Of a stretch of 64,000 nucleotides of DNA, positions 43,280-54,319 are shown one piece after another. The stretch comes from Phanerochaete sordida (lineage: Eukaryota > Basidiomycota > Agaricomycetes > Polyporales > Phanerochaetaceae): assembly GCA_019973155.2 (NCBI GenBank), contig BPQB01000002.1, forward strand, positions 930,001 to 994,000, in the 5' to 3' direction. The stretch's first letter is position 1. Every line of letters starts with the position of its first letter. Both the position numbers and the translations under genes were made by a program. The notes beneath the pieces are model-generated. The model was not told the origin of the DNA, ran no database searches, and saw only the letters and a program-made list of their open reading frames with translations.

Positions 43280-44403
43280 TCAGTCGGAGCCCTTCTGGGA
43301 CTCCATCTCCATGTCGTTGGGGTTCGCTTTCGACGTGAGGTGCGTGGGGTAAACGTTACTGAGGAGCAGCCGGCCCCAGGTGTTGGCCGGCGGCTCCTCG
43401 TCGATGGCTTTCGTGAGGTACTCAGACGTGAGGCCCAGGCCGGCTTGTATGACGATGAGGAACGACGCGATGCCCTGCAGCGCGGTCAGCACGTGCTCCC
43501 GAAAACAAAGGGCAGGCGGGACGCACATAGACCTGGACGGCCATGGGGATGATGACCTGCTCGCCGGGGTTGTTCATGCCGAACAGCGTGACGAAGACGA
43601 GCTGGACGGCGAAGTAGAGCGCGCCGCTCTCGAGCATGATCGCACCGACGCTGCGCGCGCTCGTGAGGCTGTAGCTCTGCATGCGGCGCGCCGTGTACCA
43701 CACGCGCGCGACGATGAGCACCGTCACGATCACGTTCGTGCAGAACGGCAGGCAGAAGCTCGCGAGGCCCAGCGGGACGATCGCCGGCGACGGCGTCGCG
43801 CCCGTTGTGCCGTGCACGAGGTGCCCGACCTCCGCCGCGCAGACTGATGTGTGGCGCGATCAGCACGAGACTAGAAGGCTGAGGAGGCGCACTCACTCAG
43901 GCCAGCGATGGACGTGAGCGTGGGGAGGATCGTCACCAAGTAGTTGCCGTTGTAGATCAGCCATAGACGGTAGATCAGAATCAGGTCTCCGAAGAAATCG
44001 GTGATGGAAATGAAGAGGTCGCCCGCGAAATACACATTCGTTTCGTCGGCGAAGCCGTCCACGCCGGTCGATTTCTGTCAAAGTTACAACTGATGAGACG
44101 CGATGACGAAGGGTATGATGCGAGGTACACGTACCAGGGTGAAGTGGAAATGATTGAACTCGAGGGCGAAGTGTATCGTGCAGCAGAGAAAGAGCATCAC
44201 GCTCAATCCAAAGATGACCTGGTTCGATCCATGTCTGCGCAGCCGTGGGAGGAGCACGTTCAAAGCGAGGAAGAAGATGATCATGTTCGCGCCTGCGTGC
44301 TGTCAGGGCCTCCGCTGTCAACCTCAAACCAAGTGTGCGCACCGAACAGGACCGCCTCGCAGGCGAACCCGAGGAGGGCACCGATGTCGACGAACTGCGC
44401 CAT
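43280..44403 (-). CDS. basidiomycete seven-helix membrane protein, copy B
   Basis: Exons 44403-44343, 44292-44135, 44074-43897, 43843-43527 and 43474-43280, separated by introns of 50-60 nt, give 302 aa. It opens MAQFVDIGALLGFACEAVLFG (helix 1 in its first 21 residues), then FALEFNHF, DFFGDLILIYR, LCLPFCTNVIVTVLIVARVW-type helix 5, and ESGALYFAVQLVFVTLFGMN (helix 6), closing with a hydrophilic tail rich in Asp/Glu/Ser (NPNDMEMESQKGSD). The layout is GPCR-like with a short extracellular start and a cytosolic tail, but I see no known receptor signature. It is the intact member of a tandem pair with the gene to its right on the coding strand (41124-42324) and shares all exon boundaries with it. 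Confidence 0.82.
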
Positions 44404-46878
44404 GGCGAGCGGGCGACGCGATGGGCGGCGATGGGGTTATGGAGGGACGAGCACCTGGCGGGCGGCCGAGCGGTGGTCACCACGGACGCGCCTGGCTGGG
44501 CGAGGCTTTATGCAGGCGCGGCGGGCGTGTGAGCGCGGCAACGCGCAATTTCCAGGCACGAGCTGCGCCGTTGGCTCCCTGTCTGCAGGCCACGAGCGGC
44601 GATCAGGTTCGCGCCGTGTTTGTACACAATCTCCCTGGCGCCCCCGCGCAGGGCAGGCACGGACGCGCCTCATGGCCGAGGAGGAAACGCGCTGCCGTGT
44701 GCGTCCGTCCTTCTCCCATCAGAGGAATCTTCACAGAGCGGGCGCCAGACCCCGGGTGCCCATGCCGATGATATCCTCCGAGGTTCAGAGTCGTATTCAT
44801 GGGCAAGGTCCAGCAGCCAGGAAACACTTGCATCGATCGACGAGCACCCTGAAGGGAGCAAAACCTTGCATAAGCGTCAGTAGTCGGCGGATGAGGAGCT
44901 ATGATCCTTCAGGAACCCGGGCGAAACACTTAGCGCGACTTTGCTCTACAGGGTTACTGCGACCCAGGAATACCTGGGCTTGGATATGAATGTTAGTCAA
45001 GGTGAATGTACGCTGTCTCATGTCCAAACACGAGGCCAGTCAGCGCGCTGGGAACTGCGAACTCATCGCTCCGTCAACGGAAGAGGTTTAGAGAGCTGAC
45101 AACGATGCGTACCTGGATAGAGCTAACGGTTTCTTCAAGCCCTGTGCAGATATATACTGAGACATGTACGGAGCGTACGAGGCTAGCAGAAGTCCAGAGT
45201 CTTGAGGAATGTGAACCTAACCGCAATGAAGTACACGCCCATGCGTCTCCGCCGCTCAGCTACACCACACGCGCAGCAGCAGCAGAAGGCTCTCTGCTAT
45301 ACTTAACTCTTCAGTGTTGGAAGATTCCCCAGTGTTGACGAGCAACAGATGAATGCAGAAGAGACACGTCTGTTCGGACGGGCGTGACTTGGCCAACAGT
45401 GGAAAGGCGCTCGTCCTCGTTTGAATTAATGGGCCTTTCAGTAAATGAAAGCTCTCGAACGATTTATCGGCGGTGTCGGCTTGCGTGAGTGGACGCCACT
45501 AGGACGTAGTATGTTGCGGGCAGACGAAGATACAGACGAAGACGACGCGCCTGCCGCGTCTGAAATCAAAGCTTGTGACGTCACCAATCTCCGAATGGCT
45601 GTTTAGAATTCCGAGCGCTTCGGAGTATAATGACAATTGACGGAGCTCAAAGCTGCCGTCGCCTGCCACCGCTGCTGGATGCTGAATGTGCTGCAGTGCG
45701 TCACCACTTGGGCACCACAGGGCATCGTCTACTGCTTGGACTAGGCTACGCGTAGGCTCGTATCGACGGAAGTCATGATAGGTCGAGGCATGGCATGTCC
45801 GATACGACTGCGCAGAGACCAGGTAAGTGTCAGCACATTCTGTCGAACCGGTACTGAACCTGTACCAGCGGACTTCAGCGTGCTGATAACTGGCGCGAAC
45901 GTGATACGCCTGATAGCGTGGAGATGATGGTAGCACCACGCCTGAAGCATCTTCTCTAGCTAGTCGCCTCCAGCTGTTGCCCGTTCATGCGGCACATATC
46001 GGCTACGATGTGTGCCGGGCTGCCCCTGCTGCGTAACGCAAAGTGCTCGGGCGCGTTCTTATCTGTGCATGCGTACGGATTACTCCAACATTACGAGCGC
46101 AGGCGAATGCGGAAGACTCGGTACCGGGACGAACGCTGTAAGCGCGACACTTGCTTGGAGAACGGCAAATTCTGCTGACTTGACGAATCGATGTGATGCT
46201 CCTGTCTCCGGCATGTCGACCCCTCCGGCCAATTTGGGCGCCGCCCTCGCCGACCCTGGCCCAGCTCAGCAGTCTGAGTACCACGGTGCGAGCGAGCTCG
46301 CGTGGCGCAGGTCGCGATCATCGCGGCTGGATCGCGCTTCGATGACTTGCGGCATGCTGCTCTTGCGATGGCCTGAGTGTTGCCTCATCGAATGTCGAAC
46401 TTGGGCGTCGCCGTGGTGAGTGCGGCTGGTGTATGCTGCACAGCAGAGCTGACGTATGTTCAAGGATACATATCAGGGGACTCTTTGTTGTGTACGTACC
46501 CCCGCCGCCGGCGAAGCTGAGTGGCGGGGAGCGACCGCACGGATGACCGGTGGGGAAGCGAAGGGTGCCGGCCGGCCAGGGTCATTTCGGAGTGCCTGGG
46601 CGAGATCTTCGCCATCTCCGGCAAATTTTCTGGGTGCTTCGGGCGCGTGGAGCAACGCGCGAAAGCGGCAGGCGTGCTACTTCGAAAGTCGATCGAGGCG
46701 CCGTACTTCGCGCGCCGCCTCGCGTCCCGGTGCCCAACCCAATCTGTGCCGACCCTTGGCCTGCATATATGCGCGGGCTGCCCCGAGCGGCCGTCCCCAG
46801 CCTGCCCTCTGCCCCAGCGTGGACGCCTCTTGTCTCCCACCACCACATACCCCCGCCCGTGGTGTTTCTTGCCGCACG
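44404..46878. other. 2.5-kb gap without a recognisable gene
   Basis: Between two divergent starts (44403 minus, 46879 plus). Open frames such as 44404-44989 plus and 45499-45939 minus have no domain or splice support. The two ends must serve as promoters of copy B and of the second MFS gene. Confidence 0.4.
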
Positions 46879-49074
46879 ATGGACGGACACGACAGCAAGT
46901 CTTCCTTGCCGGACAAGTACGACAGCAGCACCACCGACACGACACTCGAGGCCTCCGTGCCTGTCCCAGCAAACAGCAGAGTCTGGCTCAAGATTGACTT
47001 GTTTGTTCTGCCTGTCGTGACCATCATCTTCTTCCTACAATTCCTGGTGAGCTCGCCTGATATATGCGCTGCGTCGTGTAATTAATCGCGAGAACGACAG
47101 GACAAGGGCAATATTGGAAATGCACGCGTGGCGGGGCTGCAGGAGGAGCTCGGTATGACGAACACACAAGTGAGACGACACCTTAGGCTTCATCTTTGGG
47201 GTCCTCGGACTGACTTTCTCCGTCCCCCAGTACAGTATAGCCTTAACAGTCCAATACATGTGCGTATCACCCTCCGTTGCCGCAGTGTTGGAGTTGACGA
47301 TCTCTGCACAGTCCTTACATCTTAATCGAACTCCCAACGAATTTGCTACTCAAGGTGTGGCGCAACTCCTGTCTTATCCAAATATTCTCTAAGCTCTTTT
47401 ACCAGCGTATCGGTGGAGACCGCCTCATCCCGGCAATGGTCGTGCTGTGGGGTATCGTCACGACTCTGCAGGGTGCGTCATAACAAACAAAAGCCAGCCT
47501 GACCAGGACGGAGCTGATCATGTGCAATCGTCAGGAACCGTCACCTCGTATTCTGGTCTGGTTGCTTGCCGCTTCTTCCTCGGCCTCTTTGAAGGTGAGT
47601 ATATGCGGGTTGCTATGCATTTATCAAGGGGCTTACCAGGCTGACAGGTGGATTGCTTCCGGGCATGTCTTTGTATCTGTCGGAATTCTACCCCAGACTC
47701 AAGCTGCAGTTCCGGTGGGTTTCTCGTCACGACTGAGTCGCCGTTCCAGAACTGACTCAAGTTCTCAAGTATCTCCGTGTTCTTCGCCGCCGCGTCCCTA
47801 GCTGGTCAGTGACATTTTTACACCGCTGGCGTCATGCCATTCATCTGATCCCTCCACTCAATAGGTGCATTCTCCGGTCTTCTTGCCGCCGCCATCACCA
47901 AGATGGAGGGTGTCGGAGGCAAGCATGGCTGGGCGTGGATCTTCATTCTGGTGCGGTCGCCTCACCCGCTCCCCTCGATATATTTGCTCACTGTCTTACA
48001 TAGGAAGGGCTATTTACCGTGTGCTTCGGGGCTGTGTCCTTCTGGCTGATGCCTCGCACGCCGCAATCCGCGACCTTCCTGACCGCCGGGGAGAAGCAGT
48101 ACATCTCCGCGGTACTCAGGGAAGACGGGGTTGCCGCAGAGAGTGCGCTCGACGACGAATTTAGTTGGCAACATGTCGCCGAGACTTTGAAGAAGCCGCA
48201 GGTGCTTATTCTCATGATTGCCGGATTCTTCAATGGTAAATCGCTTCACGTCTGCGAGCTCTGTGGCGCTAATTAAACACCGGACGTCGCAGGCACCACG
48301 CTGGCCGGCCTCGCGTAGTGAGTCTGATTTATTGCGACGCCGCCGCTCACCGCTGACTCACCGAGCGCAGTTTCACGCCGTCCATCGTCGCTGGACTCGG
48401 ATACGCAGGCAACCGGGCGCAGCTCATGAGTGTGCCTCCCTTCGCAGTCGCGTTCGTCCGTAAGTCCCCTCCCCGCCCCTCGCTTCCCAATATTTTCTAA
48501 CCCGAACACGCCCAGTCTCCCTCGCAACGTCCTTCCTCTCAGATCACTTCGGCCGGCGCGGCCTGACGATCGCCCTCCTCGCCGTGCTGAGCACCGCCGG
48601 CTTCGCGCTGTTCCTCGGTTCGTCCCCATCGCTTCCCACGCGGATCCCGCCCTAATTTCGCGCCGCATTCGCACACCAGGCTCGGCGCACGAGCGCGTGC
48701 GCTACGGCAGCCTCTTCCTCGCGCTCCCGGGCACGTACGCGGCCGCGCCGCCGCTCGGCGCGTGGCCCGCGAACAACGCCGCCCCGCACGCGCGGCGCGC
48801 GACGGCGCTCGCCGCGCTCACGACCGCGACGAACTGCGGCGCGGTGCTCAGCACGTGGCTGCTCGGCGCGCTCTCGCCCGCGCCGCGCTACAGCGCCGCG
48901 GGCGCGACGCTGCTCGCGTTCCAGGTCGGCATCCTCGCGTGTGCGCTCGCGAACGTCGCGTGGCTCGCGCGGGCAAACCGCCGCAAGCGCGAGGCGCGCG
49001 CCGTGCTCGGGCTGCGGAGCCGCGAGGTCGGCAGGGTCGGGGACGAGAGCGCGTGGTTCGAGTACACGCTGTAG
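46879..49074 (+). CDS. MFS transporter, DAL5/allantoate-permease (ACS) type, copy 2
   Basis: Fourteen exons give 488 aa: 46879-47046, 47101-47169, 47231-47259, 47312-47354, 47406-47472, 47535-47594, 47648-47714, 47770-47804, 47865-47950, 48004-48235, 48293-48317, 48371-48459, 48516-48617, 48680-49074. All introns are gt..ag. Exons 2-14 equal those of the gene at 8464 in length, nt for nt; only exon 1 differs by one codon. Shared family marks are DKGNIGNARVAGLQ, RFFLGLFEGG, PRTPQSATFLTAGEK, SDHFGRRG and a C-terminal WFEYTL. The last exon is much richer in GC at third positions than the rest. It faces the UbiA gene tail to tail. The protein should be a plasma-membrane symporter for a small organic anion; the substrate may differ from that of copy 1. 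Confidence 0.9.
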
Positions 49075-49871
49075 GGCGCGGCAGCTGGGGGCGCGAGTGG
49101 GTGGTGGGGCGTAAGTTATGCGGTGTGTTTATTTGTGCGGGCGTGAGTGCCGCTGGCTGTGTTTGCGCTGTGGAGTACGTGTACATACGCTCGAGGCTGG
49201 GTGTTTAATTGTGTACTACTATCTTGGACTCTCGTACGGCGGCGAGTGTATGTTCGAGTGTGGTCAATGTTAGAGTCAGGTTCGCTCGTTTGACACCAGA
49301 GAGGATCAGATCGTAGGGAGCCCCTCTCGTACTTGCCCTTCGCCGACTAATTCAGACCATATGTTGCGGTAGAGTGTATTCCAAGCTAGGTATCGGATCT
49401 AATGTGCCTTGCAGTATCAGCGAGAGACAGGAGAGAGACAAGGGAAGATATTTTGGGGTTTTCGTAGTATAGGTCCTGGCTGGTATGATTAATTGAAGGG
49501 AAACGGCGCTGGGCTTGCTTGATTGACAGAGTGTGTGGATGTGGTCAACTGGGACTCGATGGACGTGCTCTAGACCTTTCCGCCCGGGACATACTCAGCT
49601 ATTCGGACGGACAGTGTTGGCTGACGATGATGTGCAGCGAACGCAAGAGCGGGCACGACATGTTCGTACGGGAGAGGGCACACGAAGGCACACGACGATC
49701 AGGTAGGTTCGGATGCTGTTTATTTGCACGGAGGCGCATTAGGAAGGGGGTTAAATACATTCTAGGATACAGGGCTGGGAAGGCCCTTGCGATTATATAC
49801 CAGTCCAGGAAGCTACCAGGATAGCGTGTGCGTGGAGGAAAGACCGAACGAGGGCACGCTTGGAGTAAGGC
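49075..49871. other. convergent 3' flanks of MFS copy 2 and UbiA gene
   Basis: About 800 bp between two stop codons. No open frame of note; composition is AT-richer than the genes on either side. Confidence 0.45.
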
Positions 49872-51133
49872 TCAGGCTGTGGCGGACTGCATGCGCCAGT
49901 AGTCGACGAGCATGCCGGACCAGATGATGAGCCCCGTGAGGCCGTTCGACTGTAGGCGATCTACCGTCAGCACCGCGCGCCAGCCAGCCTGCAGGAGACG
50001 TACGTTGAACTTGCGCCCGCCGTCCGCGGGCACGTCGGGCGCCCAGCTCGCGAACTGCCACGCGAAGTGCGCCGCGGCGCCGCCGCACGAGAGCACGAAG
50101 TACGGCGCGCCCTGGCCGTTCGCGAGGCCCGCGCCGGCGAGGAGCGCGAGGAAGGCGAGCGTGAAGCCCGCGAGGATCGGGCGCACCCACGCCCCGAAGA
50201 GGAGCGCGGTGGACTTGACGCCCGCGTGCACGTCGTCCTCGCGGTCCTGGCACGCGTAGATCGTGTCGTAGACGATGGTCCAGCTGCAGCGCCGGGTTAG
50301 GCAGGCGAGGGAAGGAAAGGGGAATGAGCGTACCAGACGGTGCCGAGGAAGAACGGCCAGACGACGAAGACGGGGACGGTGTCCGTGACGGCGAGCCAGG
50401 AGACGAGGAAGCCCCAGTTCATGGCGAAACCTGATGATGGCCGTGTGTCAGTGGACGGCAGTAGCAGGGCGCTGGGATGACTGACCGAGCCAAGCTTGAG
50501 GCCAGTATGTCCAGCGCTTCATGAGGGGATAGAGAGCATGGAAGGGGAAGATGCCCGGGAGAGCGACCAGAGCCCTGGGAGAGCGTCAGAAAACCCTCAA
50601 GCGCGAAGCGGAGCCGAATACGTACGCAGTCTGGTTCGTCAAGAGGAGCATGGCCACGGTAGGAACCATAAGGGCCAGAAGGAGAATCCAAGCCTCGGTG
50701 ACGGTGACGACGCCAGAGGGCAGAGGTCGTGATCGTGTGCGCTCTAGGGTTATGTTGAGCGCTGTATCTAGCGAGTCGAAGGAAACTTGCTTACCGACTT
50801 GCTTGTCAAAGTCGATGTCACATATGTCGTTCAGCACGCAGGCAGCACTGTGCATCAACGTACTACCGACGGCAAATGCAAGCAGTTGCATGACAAGGTC
50901 GTATGATGAAGTTCCGGTAGTGTAGCCGGCCATGGTCAGGCCCCATGCTGAATACGGCTGTCAGTACCGTATGTCGGCGTAATAAGAATGCAGGACCCAC
51001 CGCATGGCCAGAACATGAGGGTGTTTCCGAGAACGGGTTTATGAAGGCGCATCAGCTCCCAGTATCGGCGCCATCGTGATTTGGTCGGGGCGGGGCATCC
51101 GAGCAGGGCGTGGTGCGCAGCGGACTTGGACAT
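49872..51133 (-). CDS. UbiA-family prenyltransferase, COQ2-like
   Basis: Exons 51133-51001, 50947-50795, 50743-50626, 50574-50486, 50430-50334, 50283-50004 and 49949-49872 give 315 aa. The last intron (49950-50003, gtacgt..tacag) is 54 nt and in frame; removing it joins GGRKFN to SNGLTG, as in relatives. UbiA enzymes attach an isoprenoid chain to an aromatic or related acceptor inside a membrane. The first Asp-rich motif is NDICDIDFD (84-92: N84, D85, D88, D92) followed by ERTRSRPLPSG; the second is YDTIYACQDREDD (D203, D210, D213, D214). Eight or nine helices are expected. COQ2 makes the ubiquinone head group in mitochondria, but this N-terminus (MSKSAAHHALLG) is short and has no obvious transit peptide, so a specialised-metabolism role is possible. 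The ATG at 51133 is supported by a TATA box at 51225-51232. Confidence 0.85.
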
Positions 51134-51224
51134 GGCTCGGGAGTGTGTGGAGGAGCTGGAGAGGCTAGAAGTTGGGAAGCAGGAGAAGCCGAAGACTTGC
51201 TGGTCTTCTAGCGCAGTCTGAGGG

Positions 51225-51232
51225 TATATATA
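51225..51232 (-). promoter_or_regulatory. TATA box of the UbiA gene
   Basis: TATATATA lies 92 nt upstream of the ATG at 51133 and downstream of the alternative in-frame ATG at 51277, which it therefore argues against. Confidence 0.5.
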
Positions 51233-54200
51233 CCGACAGAGCCATGCGCCGAGCATGGGACTGCGGCGACGGGTCAAGATGCGCGCGCAGGGGCACTCGC
51301 GTTGTGCACGTCAGAGCAACGTCGGCGGCCGTCGCTTAGACGAAAAGCGTTGCTGGGGAAAGTGACAGATTAGGATAGATAATTTCAGGATGTGTCTGTT
51401 TGGACACTCACCGCGTGCGCCCTCCGGCCTCGTATGTTGCGGTCCCGAATGTATCGCACTCAGGAACGGCGAGGAGGGCTCAAATTAGCACAATTATCGC
51501 AGAGGGCATGTTTCTGTCATGTTAGTTTCTTCTTCAACATCTCTTGAGGAGTTGAGTGTAACGCCGCAATGCTCAGCGCAGATTCATTAAACGGATGCCC
51601 CCCAGAACTCGCCGCCCGCCAGAGTCGGGAAGCTTGATTGCCGCTGGCGTCCCCAGCGCCCCGCCGCCGCCGCCTCCTGGTTGCACAGCAAAATATGTAA
51701 GCTTTAAGAATCCCGCCGGCTAACACAGCGATGGCGGACGTACCTGGCAACGAGCACAGCGCTGAGGTCGCTGAGTTCGCTTCCCGGGGCCGCTGCGCTA
51801 GCTGTGCGCCCACATCTGCAAGCAGAGCCGAAAACGTCAGCTACCTAAGATGGTTGCCATGTAGCCCTGACGCACGGGACGTACTGAAACCGTGCCATTA
51901 TGTGCAGAGCTCTCCACACTGAAGCTAACATCACCTAACAAGCACGCTATCCCCCGCATTGAGCCTGCAACGGGCGACACTTGCCAATTGCGACGAGCTG
52001 ACTTCGTCAGCATACCTTGGCCGATGTATCCGACGGGGCCAAGACACCGACACGGGGCGGTGTATCGCATAGGGAGCAGCGCGGAGCCGATTGCTTCAAG
52101 GCTTCGTCCGTGAGAGGTCGGAGGGGATATAGACACTGTCGCACGAGGCGGTACTCCTCTCGATTGACTGCGGCATAGCGTGATGATTCTTTGCACCGAG
52201 TCGTTTACACGGCGCGTTCCTGTAAAGGGCTAAATAAGCACCAATTAAACCACGGACCTCTTCGAGTCCTCCAGAGGACCTTACGAAATAGCGATCGTGT
52301 GGACAAACAAGGCTTTCCACCGACATGAGGCGAGAGGAGCCCGCCTGTCCCAGGCACTAACTCAAGCGAAATCAAAGGAATATACATATATCGAGATGAT
52401 GAGCTCGATAGGCTCTGTCACGTCGCCACGTGAGGACCGATGAGGACATGTAGACACGCACCTGCGTATGATCGTCGCAGGTGAGCTATTGGGGCTCATG
52501 ATGCGCGAATCGGGAATATATCGAGCCACCAACGCCACAAGCCAGAAACATACGCGCCACGTATTATGTCGTCTTGGGAGGTAAACTGACACAGCGACTG
52601 GTAGCAAAGTCGCGGTCCTGGTCATGCGGAGAACAAGCCAATGTGAGCAGCATTGGAAGTAAGCAGACTGAGCGAACTGCTGCGGGCGGAGCGCCCATAA
52701 AATTGAGATCAGTGAAATTCGAGGAGGAATACGTCCAAAGGATCACTTGCTATCGCGGGGGAAAGGGCCTCGCTGAAGTGTGGAGCAGTTTGGAGGGCGT
52801 ATCCGCGGGCTGTTGGATTTCCGCGGTAAATGCAAGATGAGCCGGAAGTGGAGAATGTTGTCATCGTCAAGACGAGACGTCTCTCAAAAGATCTGCGCTG
52901 GCCTGCTCCGCGGGTGTCGGGAGGGCGGAATGAGGGCGGCTGCGAGGGAAAACAATTGTTGAACCAGGTAGCGACCACGTATATCATGCTCGAGGAGCCT
53001 TCCAAATGCTGAAGCCGACATGGGCAGGGTCAGTCAGGAGACTGCTGAACGCACCAGTACAGCTGAGCCAGCTGCTTGCTCTGCATGATGCCGAGCGCGT
53101 GGCGGCGTAATTACCCGTATAAAGCGACGGCATCGGCCTGGCCCAACCACGGTCCACCGTCCAACCTTGTATGACACCACAGTCAATGCTGCGGGAGGGC
53201 CGACACAGAGCGCATGATCGCGTCACTTTACGGATACCGTATAATGAACACGTCCGATTGTAATCCGCAGACGACCTTACAGATGGACAGTTGTCAATAT
53301 TTGCAAGTCGTTTGAGCACCAAAACTTACCTGTCGCGCCGATGGCGAAGGCACGGCAGCAACGCAAACGTGAGACCTGCCTCTGCAACCGAGCATTCACC
53401 TCTGGCTCATCAGTGCCCTTCCCACCTCGGAAGGCAGCCTGTCTGTGGCGTATACAGCCGGTCGTCGAGGTTCATACATGTATCCGAGAGATGTTAAGAG
53501 CGATTTTCACGTAAATTGAGCGTTTGGGAATTGTGGTAGGTGAACACGCGTTCGACGCACGGCGCGTTTCTCACGTCTGGCTGCGGAGCTTTACTTATGT
53601 TGGCACTCCGCCCGAATACGAGCGCGAGGTTCTCAGCTGAGTTTCAAAACTGAGCTTGCCCCGACCGGGACGTTCCCTGCGGACTTCGCTTTCGCTGCGT
53701 ATTCGTTGCTGTACTAGCACAATGGAGCAGCTCGTCAATCAGCTGCTAGGATGCATTTCTTGCATACAACTGAAGTCGGACGTTTGAGAAATATTGTGCT
53801 ACCATGACTTTCCAAGGGTACTTCCACCTCTGTACGCACTCCTATTCATCGCATCGCCAGGAACGTCTTTTCCTCCACGTTCTGTTGGGGACGAAATTGG
53901 ACTGACGATGTGACCTTCCAGACCCTTCCTTGGCATGCGGAATCAGAATTATCCGCCTGCTCCCAAGACGATTCCTCTGCCGAGATGACGCGTACGTTGC
54001 GCGTACGCGCGGCATACTAAGTACGAACGGCTTCGATAAGCAGCGACCCGTGGCACCCCTGACCGTCCGGCTCTGACGCTTTCGCTAGTGGTCGGGGGTC
54101 TTTGTCCGCGCTCAGCAGAAAATACCGGTCATCGCTGCCCTGTGTGTCAGGCGCAATGCCTGCATTGACAGACAGGCTGCTAGTCATCGGGCTCCGCGGT

Positions 54201-54245
54201 CCCCACGACGCGTATGCAGCCGGACCGTCGATGTTAGCCACAGCC
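51233..54245. other. 3-kb gap without a recognisable gene
   Basis: Between two divergent starts. Only short overlapping open frames occur (the longest about 120 aa), none with a domain. Composition is mixed rather than GC-extreme. The right end carries the reductase promoter. It may contain a noncoding RNA or decayed genes that I cannot recognise. Confidence 0.4.
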
Positions 54246-54252
54246 TATATAA
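54246..54252 (+). promoter_or_regulatory. TATA box of the aldo-keto reductase gene
   Basis: TATATAA lies 74 nt upstream of the ATG at 54320, an ideal spacing for a TATA promoter with a short leader. Confidence 0.6.
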
Positions 54253-54319
54253 GGACGCGCGCGGCTCCATCTATCGAACAAGGACACCTTGCTCCGCCGC
54301 ACTCTCTTGACCACCGAAA

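Noticed and set aside
44093..44989. 298-codon plus-strand open frame
   Set aside because: First part is antisense to exons 1-2 of seven-helix copy B, which has full splice and homology support.
52200..52270. Possible second tRNA (TTCGAGTCC-like T loop near 52260)
   Set aside because: No acceptor, D or anticodon stem can be formed around it.
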